64,000 nt of DNA from Bacteroidota bacterium (GTDB lineage: Bacteria > Bacteroidota > Bacteroidia > Bacteroidales > FEN-979), in NCBI GenBank assembly GCA_026391805.1, contig JAPLDJ010000015.1, positions 124,001 to 188,000 on the forward strand. The letters run 5' to 3'. A model generated the notes under the pieces. The model saw only the letters and a list, made by a program, of their open reading frames with translations. It was not told the origin of the DNA and did not search any database. The position numbers and the translations under genes are program-made. This document shows positions 34,056 through 42,360 of the stretch, piece after piece. Every line of letters starts with the position of its first letter. The stretch's first letter is position 1.

Positions 34056-35353
34056 GCCATTTTCTTATATACCTGCTCCAGTCCTCCGCCTGCATGGGGA
34101 TTTTATACGGGGTTTACTGGATCTTCCTGCGAAAGGATACCTTCCACATGGTAAACCGGTTTTACCTTGTCCTCACTGCGTTCCTGTCAGCCCTGGTCCC
34201 GCTCCTGAAGATCGATCTGGCCAGCCTGGGGCCTGTACGCACGATAATGATCTATCTTGACCCGATCATCATCACCCCGGATACGATCGGGAATGCAGCG
34301 GCCAGTCCCTTCAACTGGTTGACAATTGCCGGCATCGTTTATACGACCGGGGTGATCATTTTTCTTTCACGTTTCATCTTCCAGCTGATCCAGATCCTCC
34401 TGCTTGCAAGGCATTATGGCATCAGCCGGACGAATGGAATGAACCTGGTCTTTGTCGACAGGAATTATTCCCCTTTCTCCTTCTTCAATATCATCTTTAT
34501 AAATGCCCCGGAAAAGAAAGAGGATCTGCAGACCATTCTCGAACATGAACAGGTTCACATCCGCCAGATGCATTCAATGGATCTTTTGGTCGTTGAATTA
34601 CTGACGATCTTCCAGTGGTTCAATCCCTTTGTATGGTTTACCAACCGTTCACTGAAAACCATCCATGAATTCCTTGCCGATCAGGGCGTGCTGAAATGCG
34701 GCCATAAGAAGGTCGATTACCAGCAGCTGCTCCTTGACCGGACAATGGGAATCCAGGTAAATAATCTGACCAATAACTTTAATGTTTCACTGATTAAAAA
34801 ACGCATTATTATGATGACAAGAAAAAATTCAACCCCAACTGCGCAGCTGAAGCTGGCAGTTGTGTTACCGGCTTTTCTGGTTGCGGTAATTCTTTTTTCG
34901 GGAAATTCGTTCAACCAGATCCTGGCCCAGACATCCAAACAGGAACCTGCAAAGGAAACTGTTAAACCAAATGCTTCAAAACAACAGCAGTCATCCGAAG
35001 CGAAAACGGAAACAGTTTGCAGGGAGGCTGAGGTACAACCCCAATTTCCGGGCGGTAATGAAGCATTGATCGAATTCCTTTCCAAAAACATCCAGTATCC
35101 TGCCGAAGCAAAGAAATCGGGTATCCAGGGGAAAGTCGCCGTTAATTTTGTAGTCCGGTCGACGGGCGAAGTTACCGATGTCAAGGTTCTGAGAGGGATT
35201 GGCGGAGGTTGCGATGAAGAAGCCGTAAGGGTGATCCAGCTGATGCCGAAGTGGACACCGGGACTGATCAAAGGCAAACCCGTTGCAGTGGGATTTGTAA
35301 TCCCGATCCAGTTCAGGCTTGACAAGGACGGGAAGAAAGAGGAAAAGAAGTAG
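34052..35353 (+). CDS. BlaR1-type M56 membrane peptidase fused to a TonB C-terminal domain
   Basis: A 433-aa protein: three or four N-terminal membrane helices (about 1-50, 90-120), the M56 zinc motif HEQVH at residues 165-169 with the downstream glutamate region IHEFLADQGVLK, another membrane helix near residue 275 (LAVVLPAFLVAVILFSG), a Gln/Ser/Lys-rich linker, and a TonB C-terminal domain (QPQFPGGNEALIEFLSKNIQYP...GKVAVNFVV). In place of the penicillin-binding sensor of BlaR1 it carries TonB, an arrangement known from Bacteroidota. It likely senses an envelope state and triggers proteolysis of the adjacent repressor; the signal is unknown. Confidence 0.9.
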   Translation: MSHFLIYLLQSSACMGILYGVYWIFLRKDTFHMVNRFYLVLTAFLSALVPLLKIDLASLGPVRTIMIYLDPIIITPDTIGNAAASPFNWLTIAGIVYTTGVIIFLSRFIFQLIQILLLARHYGISRTNGMNLVFVDRNYSPFSFFNIIFINAPEKKEDLQTILEHEQVHIRQMHSMDLLVVELLTIFQWFNPFVWFTNRSLKTIHEFLADQGVLKCGHKKVDYQQLLLDRTMGIQVNNLTNNFNVSLIKKRIIMMTRKNSTPTAQLKLAVVLPAFLVAVILFSGNSFNQILAQTSKQEPAKETVKPNASKQQQSSEAKTETVCREAEVQPQFPGGNEALIEFLSKNIQYPAEAKKSGIQGKVAVNFVVRSTGEVTDVKVLRGIGGGCDEEAVRVIQLMPKWTPGLIKGKPVAVGFVIPIQFRLDKDGKKEEKK

Positions 35354-35355
35354 GG

Positions 35356-36321
35356 TCAGTTGTGCGCGTTGAGAAATTCCAGCAGCAGCTTGTTGAAAAT
35401 CTCCGGGTGTGTTTCCATCGGGGCATGAGCTGCTGCCGGAATTATTTTCAGGCTGATCGTAGGAACATTTTTCTTTAGTTTCCTTCCACTTTTCGGATAG
35501 ATCGTGTGGTCCTTTTTACCCCATATCACCAATACCGGAAGGTCCATAAGGCCGTCTGCATGCAGGTGCCGGATCTCTCCGGCATTTGCATAAATATTGA
35601 TCACCGAAGCAGCCGAACCTTCAATGTAAAGGGGTTCCATGTAACCTTGCATTTCAGCCGAATCCAGTGGCCGGCCGTATACCCCCTTCATCAGCCGCTC
35701 CATGCTGCCATATGAAATGATGTTGCTTTTTGCAAGGCTGACAAGAATCTGGTTCGTGCCTTTCATCTTTGACATGGTGACAAAGGCCCCTTTCAGATTA
35801 TGATTCCGGATGAAGATCATCCCATCGACAAGGATGACCGTTTGTACCCGGTCAGGGTTCATCAGCGCCATGGCCTCGATGGCGCCTGCACCCATGGAAT
35901 GCCCGATGATGTTCCATTTTATGGTCGTACTGCCTTCGATTTTGGCCAGCATCGCCCAGATGAGCTTTGCACGTCCGCTGTGCGACTGGTTCACACTAAG
36001 GTTCCGGTCGCTGTAACCGAACCCGGGCAGATCGATGGCGACAACAAGGTATCCGGCCTTCACAAGGGTGTTGATGTTGTTCCGCCAGCAAAATGTGGAT
36101 CCGGCGAACCCATGCACAAGCAGGACGTGCCCCCTCGGGTGCTCCAGGCTATCGTTGAAAATCCTGTAATGAAAAGTTGCCGAATCAACTTTTACGAAAT
36201 GGCTGTTCTCATAAGGTTTTGATGGAGTCTGTGCCCGGAGGAAGGTTGAGGCTGATCCGGGATGAAAAAAAACGAAAAGCAGGATGGTGAGATACCTGAT
36301 AGCAATTACGAGTCGTTGCAT
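35356..36321 (-). CDS. Alpha/beta hydrolase, exported
   Basis: A 321-aa alpha/beta hydrolase with an N-terminal hydrophobic signal (YLTILLFVFFHPGSASTFLRAQ). Visible: oxyanion-loop HGFAGSTFCWRNN, strand VAIDLPGFGYSD, nucleophile elbow GHSMGAG, acid GKKDHTI, and histidine AAAHAPMETHP, giving a complete Ser-Asp-His triad. Closest in look to the hydrolase/haloperoxidase-like group; the substrate is unknown. It converges with the M56-TonB gene with 2 bp between stops. Confidence 0.88.
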   Translation of the reverse strand: MQRLVIAIRYLTILLFVFFHPGSASTFLRAQTPSKPYENSHFVKVDSATFHYRIFNDSLEHPRGHVLLVHGFAGSTFCWRNNINTLVKAGYLVVAIDLPGFGYSDRNLSVNQSHSGRAKLIWAMLAKIEGSTTIKWNIIGHSMGAGAIEAMALMNPDRVQTVILVDGMIFIRNHNLKGAFVTMSKMKGTNQILVSLAKSNIISYGSMERLMKGVYGRPLDSAEMQGYMEPLYIEGSAASVINIYANAGEIRHLHADGLMDLPVLVIWGKKDHTIYPKSGRKLKKNVPTISLKIIPAAAHAPMETHPEIFNKLLLEFLNAHN

Positions 36322-36341
36322 TCCGGATTATGATTGAGCTT

Positions 36342-36349
36342 CAAATTTA
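36342..36349 (-). promoter_or_regulatory. -7 promoter box of the alpha/beta hydrolase gene
   Basis: On the minus strand TAAATTTG matches TAnnTTTG, 21 bp before the ATG at 36321. The divergent spacer also holds the S41 peptidase box 45 bp away. Confidence 0.45.
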
Positions 36350-36393
36350 GGGGTTTTTTCAGTTGTGGGAGCAGGGTTAAATTTCAGAATGCG

Positions 36394-36401
36394 TACTTTT
36401 G
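36394..36401 (+). promoter_or_regulatory. -7 promoter box of the S41 peptidase gene
   Basis: TACTTTTG matches TAnnTTTG, 40 bp before the ATG at 36441. No clear -33 element at the expected spacing. Confidence 0.45.
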
Positions 36402-36440
36402 GCAAAAAATCGACGTTTGAATGTCTGAAATTGATACAGG

Positions 36441-38048
36441 ATGGATAATAATAAGTTAAGGTCCTACATGCCCCTGATTTATGCAGGGATACTGCTGGCA
36501 GGGATACTGCTCGGCATGCAGCTCAGCAGGATGGGAAACGGATTTTCTTTCTTCAGGAAGCCACATACCGACAAGGTAAACGAGGTGATCAATTATGTAA
36601 AGGATAATTATGTCGACACGATCGGTCACGACCAGCTGGAGGAGAAGGCAATCACCGGGATGTTGCAAAGTCTTGATCCCCATTCGACATATATCACACC
36701 AGCCGAGTTTCACGATGCCAACGACCCGCTACTTGGTGGTTTTGAAGGGATCGGGGTACAGTTCAGGATCGAGCGTGATACCATCATGGTGATCACCCCG
36801 GTTTCCGGCGGACCCTCGGAAAAGCTGGGGATCAGGGCAGGCGACCGGATCGTGAAGATCGACGGAAAGAAAGTCGCCAGCGTAAAGATCAAGAACAACG
36901 ATGTGATGCGAAAGCTGAAAGGCCCCAAGGGCACAAAGGTGAATGTTTCCATTTTCCGCAGGGGCGTAAAAGGCTTTCTTGATTTCACCATTACACGCGA
37001 TGTGATCCCGATCTACAGTCTGGATGTTTCCTACATGGCCAGGCCGGGCATCGGCTACATCCGGCTGAACAATTTCTCGGCTACCACCCATGAAGAAATC
37101 GAGAAAGCCCTGAAAGACCTTAATTTCCACGGGATGAAAAAGCTGATCCTCGACCTGAGAGGCAACGGAGGCGGCCGTCTCCAGGCAGCCATCGATGTGG
37201 CGGATGAATTCCTGACCGACGGAAAGCTGATCGTATATACCCAGGGCGCACACAATCCGAAGAAAACAGCCTATGCCTCGGGCGGAGGGCTTTTTGAGCA
37301 GGGAGAACTGGTGGTGCTGATTGATGAATGGTCAGCCTCCGCGAGCGAGATCGTGGCCGGCGCCATCCAGGACAACGACCGCGGAACGATCATCGGCCGG
37401 AGGTCGTTCGGGAAAGGACTTGTGCAGCAAGAGTATGATTTCAACGACGGTTCGGGCATCCGGGTGACGATCGCACGCTATTACACGCCTACCGGCCGTT
37501 GCATACAGAAATCTTACAAGAACGGCTCAGAGGAATATTACAGCGATTATTATCACCGGATCCTTTCGGGTGAGATGGAAAATCCCGACAGCATCCATTT
37601 TGCCGATTCCCTGAAATTCAAAACCCCGAAAGGAAAAACGGTTTACGGCGGAGGAGGCATCATGCCCGATATCTATGTGGCTGTAGGAAAGGACACGCTG
37701 CTCTATTATTACAACACCCTCGCCAACAAAGGTCTGATCTACCAGTATGCTTTTGATTATACAGATAAGAACCGTGCAGGACTGAAGTACCGGACATTTG
37801 ATGAATTCAACCAACGGTTTACCATCACCAATGCCATTTATGACGATTTTCTGAAGTCTGTCGAAAAAAGCGGTATCAAACGGGCAGGGAAAAACCTCTC
37901 CGAATCCGATGCAAAGATCAAGGTCCTGCTCAAGGCATACATCGGAAGGAACATCCTTGATAACCCGGGTTTCTACCCCCTGCTGAACAGCACTGACGAA
38001 ACCTTTCTGAAGGCACTTTCCAAACTGCAACAAGAGCAACATTCCTGA
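36441..38048 (+). CDS. S41 family C-terminal processing peptidase
   Basis: A 535-aa membrane-anchored periplasmic protease of the CtpA/Prc type. One N-terminal helix (LIYAGILLAGILLGMQL) is followed by a PDZ domain (about 100-180; GIGVQFRIERDTIMVITPVSGGPSEKLGIRAGDRI) and the catalytic S41 domain with LRGNGGGRL, the serine region EWSASASEIVAGA (about residues 297-307) and the lysine K325 in RSFGKGLVQ, forming a Ser-Lys dyad. The C-terminal 150 residues form the usual extension of the Bacteroidota enzyme. It is likely involved in processing or quality control of envelope proteins. Confidence 0.94.
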   Translation: MDNNKLRSYMPLIYAGILLAGILLGMQLSRMGNGFSFFRKPHTDKVNEVINYVKDNYVDTIGHDQLEEKAITGMLQSLDPHSTYITPAEFHDANDPLLGGFEGIGVQFRIERDTIMVITPVSGGPSEKLGIRAGDRIVKIDGKKVASVKIKNNDVMRKLKGPKGTKVNVSIFRRGVKGFLDFTITRDVIPIYSLDVSYMARPGIGYIRLNNFSATTHEEIEKALKDLNFHGMKKLILDLRGNGGGRLQAAIDVADEFLTDGKLIVYTQGAHNPKKTAYASGGGLFEQGELVVLIDEWSASASEIVAGAIQDNDRGTIIGRRSFGKGLVQQEYDFNDGSGIRVTIARYYTPTGRCIQKSYKNGSEEYYSDYYHRILSGEMENPDSIHFADSLKFKTPKGKTVYGGGGIMPDIYVAVGKDTLLYYYNTLANKGLIYQYAFDYTDKNRAGLKYRTFDEFNQRFTITNAIYDDFLKSVEKSGIKRAGKNLSESDAKIKVLLKAYIGRNILDNPGFYPLLNSTDETFLKALSKLQQEQHS

Positions 38049-38071
38049 TGCAGTGAGGAATTGATTTTTAA

Positions 38072-38103
38072 TTTGACTTTTTTCTGAAAAACCAATAATT
38101 TAG
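38072..38103 (+). promoter_or_regulatory. Promoter of the superoxide dismutase gene
   Basis: A -33 TTTGAC (38072-38077) and a -7 TAATTTAG (38096-38103, one mismatch to TAnnTTTG) are separated by 20 bp, the right spacing, and lie 20 bp before the ATG at 38124. Confidence 0.6.
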
Positions 38104-38123
38104 AGATTCAAAAACCGAAAAAC

Positions 38124-38699
38124 ATGATACACGAATTGCCAAAACTGCCGTATGAGATGAATGCGCTGGAGCCTTTCATTTCCCAGAGAACGATTGAGTT
38201 CCATTACGGAAAGCATCACCAGGCCTATGTCACCAACCTCAACAAGCTGATCGTGGGGACCGAATTTGAAAATGCCTCCCTTGAAGATATCGTAAGGAAA
38301 GCAAACGGCGGAATTTTCAACAACGGGGCGCAGGTATGGAATCATACCTTTTACTGGAATTGCATGAAGCCCAAAGGAGGCGGAGAGCCCGCCGGTAAGC
38401 TGGCAGATGCCATCCTGAAACATTTCGGTTCGTTCGCCGAATTCAAGGAAAAATTCTCCGCTGCCGGGGCAACCCTGTTCGGTTCAGGCTGGGCCTGGCT
38501 GGTTAAGAAGGAAGATGGCACCCTGGAGATCACCCAGGAAAGCAATGCCGGCAACCCCTTACGCACGGGCGGTACGCCCCTGCTGACCTGCGACGTTTGG
38601 GAACATGCCTATTACCTCGACAAGCAGAACCTCAGGCCGGGCTATATTGCCGATTTCTGGAACCTGGTGGATTGGGACGCTGTAGCTGGCCGGTTATAA
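38124..38699 (+). CDS. sodB: Superoxide dismutase, Fe/Mn family
   Basis: A 191-aa cytoplasmic enzyme converting superoxide to peroxide and oxygen. All metal ligands are present: H in [13 protein letters not shown] in VWNHTFYW, and D/H in [11 protein letters not shown]. The glutamine-bearing NNGAQVWNH segment in the N-terminal half and the short length point to the iron or cambialistic type rather than strict Mn. The ATG at 38124 follows a good promoter. Convergent with glyS across a palindromic spacer. Confidence 0.95.
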   Translation: MIHELPKLPYEMNALEPFISQRTIEFHYGKHHQAYVTNLNKLIVGTEFENASLEDIVRKANGGIFNNGAQVWNHTFYWNCMKPKGGGEPAGKLADAILKHFGSFAEFKEKFSAAGATLFGSGWAWLVKKEDGTLEITQESNAGNPLRTGGTPLLTCDVWEHAYYLDKQNLRPGYIADFWNLVDWDAVAGRL

Positions 38700-38702
38700 A
38701 AA

Positions 38703-38790
38703 TTCTCTGTGAGCCTCTGTGCCTTCTCTGTGGTTCTCTGTGAAACAAAAAATTATTACACTGAGGTTCACAGAGGAGACACAGAGAAGA
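38703..38790. repeat. Word-type palindrome, CTCTGTG/CACAGAG
   Basis: The left half repeats ctctgtg words (ttctctgtgagcctctgtgccttctctgtggttctctgtg) and the right half their complement (ttcacagaggagacacagagaa). It fills the spacer between the convergent superoxide dismutase and glycyl-tRNA synthetase genes and could fold into a long imperfect hairpin. Confidence 0.8.
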
Positions 38791-38797
38791 AGGTTAA

Positions 38798-40324
38798 TTA
38801 AGATATCGGAGCGATCTTTTTTCCCAGGATCTCACTGATCCCGTCAACCGGGATTCGTTCCTGTAACATCGTATCACGGTCGCGGATGGTGACCGTGTTA
38901 TCCTGCAGGGTCTGATGGTCGATGGTGATGCCATACGGCGTACCGAGGGCATCCATGCGGCGGTAACGGCGGCCGATGGTATCCTTTTCCTCGTAAAAAC
39001 AACGGTATCGGTATTTCAGGACATCCATGATTTCCCTTGCTTTTTCCGGCAGCCCGTCTTTCTTTATCAGCGGCAGGATCGCAACTTTTATAGGTGCAAG
39101 GATGGCAGGCAGGCTCAGAACAACGCGTTCAGAACCATCTTCCAGCTTTTCCTCGCGGTAGGCATTGCTGAGCACGGCCAGAAATGTACGGTCGAGGCCG
39201 ATCGATGTTTCCACCACATAAGGAACAAACCCTTCATTCTTTTCCTGGTCGAAATACTGGATCTTCCGGCCCGAGAACTTCTGGTGCGCGCTGAGGTCGA
39301 AATCAGTGCGTGAGTGGATCCCTTCAATTTCCTTGAACCCGATCGGAAATTCAAATTCGATGTCGGTTGCAGCATTGGCATAATGGGCCAGCTTGTCATG
39401 ATCATGGAAACGATATTTTTCCGCAGGGATGCCAAGGGAGAGATGCCACTTCATGCGCTCCTGCTTCCAGTAGCTGAACCATTCGAGCTCCTCACCAGGC
39501 TTTACAAAAAACTGCATCTCCATCTGTTCAAATTCACGCATGCGGAAGAGAAACTGGCGTGCTACGATTTCGTTGCGGAAGGCTTTCCCGATCTGTGCGA
39601 TCCCGAACGGGATCTTCATGCGGGCCGATTTCTGGACATTCAGGAAATTCACAAAGATCCCCTGGGCTGTTTCGGGCCGGAGGAAGATCTCGTTTGCATC
39701 TTCATTCACAGAGCCCATCTGGGTGGAGAACATCAGGTTGAACTGGCGTACATCGGTCCAGTTCTTTGTTCCTGAAACGGGACAAACGATGCCCAGCTCC
39801 TCGATCAGGGCTTTCACATCGGCCAGGTCGTTCTTCTCAAGGGAGGCATAAAACCGTTTCTTTATCGTGTCGATCTTCGCCTGGTTTTCCATCACCCTAG
39901 GGTTGGTGGTTCGGTACATCTGTTCGTCGAACGTTTCGCCGAAACGCTGGCGGGCCTTTTCCACCTCCTTCTGGATCTTGTCTTCGATCTTCTGAACATT
40001 ATCCTCCACCAGCACATCGGCACGGTAACGCTTCTTGGAGTCCTTGTTGTCGATCATCGGGTCGCTGAAGGCATCCACATGCCCGGAGGCTTTCCATACC
40101 GTGGGATGCATGAAGATCGCGGAATCCAGACCCACGATGTTTTCATGATACTGAACCATCGATTTCCACCAGAACTCCTTGATGTTGTTCTTCAGCTCAA
40201 CGCCGAAGGGACCGTAATCATAAACAGCGCTTAATCCGTCGTAAATTTCACTGGAAGGAAAAACATATCCGTATTCTTTGGAATGGGAGATAATCTTTTT
40301 GAAAAGGTCTTCGTTTGTTGCCAT
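38798..40324 (-). CDS. glyS: Glycine--tRNA ligase, homodimeric type
   Basis: A 508-aa class II synthetase of the single-chain (alpha2) type, charging tRNA-Gly. Motifs: the N-terminal signature YGYVFPSSEIYDGLSAVYDYGPFGVELK, motif 1/2 region HPTVWKASGHVDAFSDPM, LRPETAQGIFVNF, FRNEIVARQFLFRMREFEQMEMQFF, and motif 3 with SIGLDRTFLAVL; a C-terminal anticodon-binding domain (LPAILAPIKVAILPL) follows. On the minus strand a perfect -7 box TATCTTTG (40329-40336) ends only 4 bp before the ATG, so the transcript may start at or very near the start codon. The upstream spacer is full of repeats. Confidence 0.96.
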   Translation of the reverse strand: MATNEDLFKKIISHSKEYGYVFPSSEIYDGLSAVYDYGPFGVELKNNIKEFWWKSMVQYHENIVGLDSAIFMHPTVWKASGHVDAFSDPMIDNKDSKKRYRADVLVEDNVQKIEDKIQKEVEKARQRFGETFDEQMYRTTNPRVMENQAKIDTIKKRFYASLEKNDLADVKALIEELGIVCPVSGTKNWTDVRQFNLMFSTQMGSVNEDANEIFLRPETAQGIFVNFLNVQKSARMKIPFGIAQIGKAFRNEIVARQFLFRMREFEQMEMQFFVKPGEELEWFSYWKQERMKWHLSLGIPAEKYRFHDHDKLAHYANAATDIEFEFPIGFKEIEGIHSRTDFDLSAHQKFSGRKIQYFDQEKNEGFVPYVVETSIGLDRTFLAVLSNAYREEKLEDGSERVVLSLPAILAPIKVAILPLIKKDGLPEKAREIMDVLKYRYRCFYEEKDTIGRRYRRMDALGTPYGITIDHQTLQDNTVTIRDRDTMLQERIPVDGISEILGKKIAPIS

Positions 40325-40345
40325 GCGGCAAAGATAGAAAAATTT

Positions 40346-40405
40346 GAAGTCTGAAGTCTGAGGTCAGAAGTCGGAAAACAGAAGATGGAGAATGGAAGAT
40401 GGAAT
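40346..40405. repeat. Word-type repeat (AGTCTGA, GAAGATGGA words)
   Basis: gaagtctgaagtctgaggtcagaagtcgg followed by agaagatggagaatggaagatggaa: two tandem low-complexity words upstream of glyS. No gene or terminator is visible. Confidence 0.5.
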
Positions 40406-40435
40406 CATTTTCTAATATTCTTTGATTAAAGTATT

Positions 40436-40587
40436 AATTACCCCGGACTTCAGTCCGGGAGTAAAGGGACAGAGAAAAACCCGGACTTTAGTCCAAGATT
40501 TAAGTAAACCAATTACGAATGGAACTTTTGGGCTAAAGCCCTTTTTAAGGTGGCGTTTTTACCCCCGCGCTAAAGCGCGTGGTAATT
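40436..40587. repeat. Cluster of CTTYAG-core palindromes with swapped arms
   Basis: Two 30-bp elements face each other. Element 1 (plus, 40436-40465) is AATTACC-CCGGACTTCAGTCCGG-GAGTAAA; element 2 (minus, 40558-40587) is AATTACC-ACGCGCTTTAGCGCGG-GGGTAAA. Flanks and the CTTYAG core are constant while the complementary arms differ. Between them are a degenerate copy (cccggactttagtccaag, 40480-40497) and a short palindrome gggctaaagccc (40530-40541). Element 2 overlaps the end of the gene at 40570 and supplies its last codons and stop. The layout is that of REP/BIME-type mobile palindromes. Confidence 0.85.
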
Positions 40588-42264
40588 CATTGAGGTGACC
40601 GGAAGCTGAAGTTCCTTCGTTGTCCGGAAAGAATATTTCCCGGTGCCCATCTTCACATGGATTGTAGTTCCGGATTGTTCAACAGAAACACCGATGTGCC
40701 TGGCTTTCATAACATTTATAAATGTGACGGCTTTCTCAATGCCATCCCCGCATTTGTAATTCACCACCTCATCGGGAAGTGCAACACGGTTCCCCTCATA
40801 TATGGATTCTTCAGGCCAGTTTTCGAGCGTCCTGTAAGTTTCTTCCGGATCCATTTCCATGAAAAAATCCACAGAAACGGGATTACGCTCAAATGCAGCT
40901 TTCAGATATGGCTTCCAGTCGCACGAATCCATGTGCCTTCCCGCGTAAAAGGCAAGATCGGCGGTGACAGATTCTTTGCGGAGGGACATCAGATGGTCAA
41001 TGATCTCTTCCCGGGAATCAGATGGTAAAATGGTAATAGGGTGAGATGGTGAAAACGTCTTGTTGGAAGATGGGAGTTTAGGGTTTGTGTGGATGAATTT
41101 CTTCATGTCATCCATGAATTCTTTATTGGCGGCAAGGGCGGGAAATTCCTGGTGGAACAGGTTGTAGAATTCTGTATTTGTCTTTTGGTCGAAAATGAAA
41201 TTATCGGATGCAATGACAGCCCTGTCCTGTTCAACCGTGAAAGACAGGTCCTCCTCATCGATCTCGCAATAAAGGTTCCGGGCCGATTTATCTCCGATCC
41301 TGTTCTTGCTGCCGTGTTCGTAAGCGTAAGCCTTTTCAAGGCGGATGTAGCGTGTCTGGTCCTGGCAGGTAAAAGCAAGCTGGAAAAATTTCTGGTATTT
41401 TGATGCCGACCGCAGGAAATTGGTGAAGATCTCAAAATTCACTGTGGTTTCGAGGTAAGCACTTAGTTTTTGGCGGAAGGAATGATATTCTTTCTCACCG
41501 ATGGTGGCCTCAGGGTAAATCGTGTGGATGTAACCTGTAGAATGTGCAACGATCGTGATCTGTTCATGTTCCAGTGCGCGCCGTGCAAGTACCGAAAGTT
41601 CAGTTCCGTTATACCACATCGGCTTTGTAACAATACGGCGGTTGTTGGTGAGGACTCCGTCATCCACTAGAATAAAATTCTGTGAGTGAAGCGGGGTTCC
41701 GAGCAGGTAAATTTTTTCAAGGGGAACTTTTGCAACGACGAATAGGGCGGCGGCATAAAGAGTGGCCAGCGACACGCATTCACCCGCCCCGGTAGTATAT
41801 CCGGGTTTGAAACGGAACGCATTCATGGCTTCAATTGTTTCCGTTTTCCAGTAGGGAATGATATCCGAATCATACTTGTCGAGCCCGAAATGTTTCCGGA
41901 TGTCGATGTCGAAATAGTATTTATCACCTTCATAACCGAACAGGGCATTCGAACGCTGAAGGGTTTCCGTGTCAAGGAAATCCTCAAACCGGCTGATCTC
42001 GGTCTGCTTGTCGGTGAGGCCCCAGGTATCGAGGTCAAGGTTGAAACTGTAATGATCCATGATGTATTGCTTCAGCCGGTGGATCTTTTTCAGCGGGCCC
42101 ATCCTGTCGATGCCTGCAAACCATTTGTCGTCGCGCCATTTCCAGATCTCCGGCGACATGATGTTGGCCAGCACCAGTGCGTACAGCAATTCAGGAAAAA
42201 TGAAGATCTCCATGTCGGAGAGCGTGAAGGCGGAGGAGTATTTCTCGAGTTGTTTCTTATCCAT
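40570..42264 (-). CDS. Large transglutaminase-like (papain-fold) protein of unknown function
   Basis: A 564-aa soluble protein without signal peptide. Residues about 155-205 look like a transglutaminase-like core: GAGECVSLATLYAAALF (C163), GTPLHSQNFILV (H193) and the acidic DDG (D201/D202), in the right order and close spacing for a Cys-His-Asp triad. The N-terminal 150 residues and the C-terminal 350 residues match no family I recognise. The final residues NYHAL and the stop are encoded inside a mobile-type palindrome, so the original C-terminus may have been altered. It has its own promoter box and no functional partner nearby. Peptidase, peptide-crosslinking or a non-enzymatic role are all possible. 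Confidence 0.75.
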   Translation of the reverse strand: MDKKQLEKYSSAFTLSDMEIFIFPELLYALVLANIMSPEIWKWRDDKWFAGIDRMGPLKKIHRLKQYIMDHYSFNLDLDTWGLTDKQTEISRFEDFLDTETLQRSNALFGYEGDKYYFDIDIRKHFGLDKYDSDIIPYWKTETIEAMNAFRFKPGYTTGAGECVSLATLYAAALFVVAKVPLEKIYLLGTPLHSQNFILVDDGVLTNNRRIVTKPMWYNGTELSVLARRALEHEQITIVAHSTGYIHTIYPEATIGEKEYHSFRQKLSAYLETTVNFEIFTNFLRSASKYQKFFQLAFTCQDQTRYIRLEKAYAYEHGSKNRIGDKSARNLYCEIDEEDLSFTVEQDRAVIASDNFIFDQKTNTEFYNLFHQEFPALAANKEFMDDMKKFIHTNPKLPSSNKTFSPSHPITILPSDSREEIIDHLMSLRKESVTADLAFYAGRHMDSCDWKPYLKAAFERNPVSVDFFMEMDPEETYRTLENWPEESIYEGNRVALPDEVVNYKCGDGIEKAVTFINVMKARHIGVSVEQSGTTIHVKMGTGKYSFRTTKELQLPVTSMNYHAL

Positions 42265-42295
42265 TTTGGTCAGAAGGGACTTTTCTTAGGGGGCG

Positions 42296-42303
42296 CAAAG
42301 GTA
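42296..42303 (-). promoter_or_regulatory. -7 promoter box of the transglutaminase-like gene
   Basis: On the minus strand TACCTTTG matches TAnnTTTG, 31 bp before the ATG at 42264 and immediately downstream of the terminator of the preceding gene. Confidence 0.5.
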
Positions 42304-42305
42304 AC

Positions 42306-42340
42306 AAAAAAAGCCCGGTGTCTCTCCGGGCTTTTTTTCG
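42306..42340 (-). terminator. Rho-independent terminator of the Omp28-like gene
   Basis: AAAAAAAGCCCGG-tgtctct-CCGGGCTTTTTTT is a compact GC stem with A- and T-runs, 20 bp beyond the stop of the minus-strand gene ending at 42361. Confidence 0.9.
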
Positions 42341-42360
42341 TCAGGTAAAGTGAAATTTTG

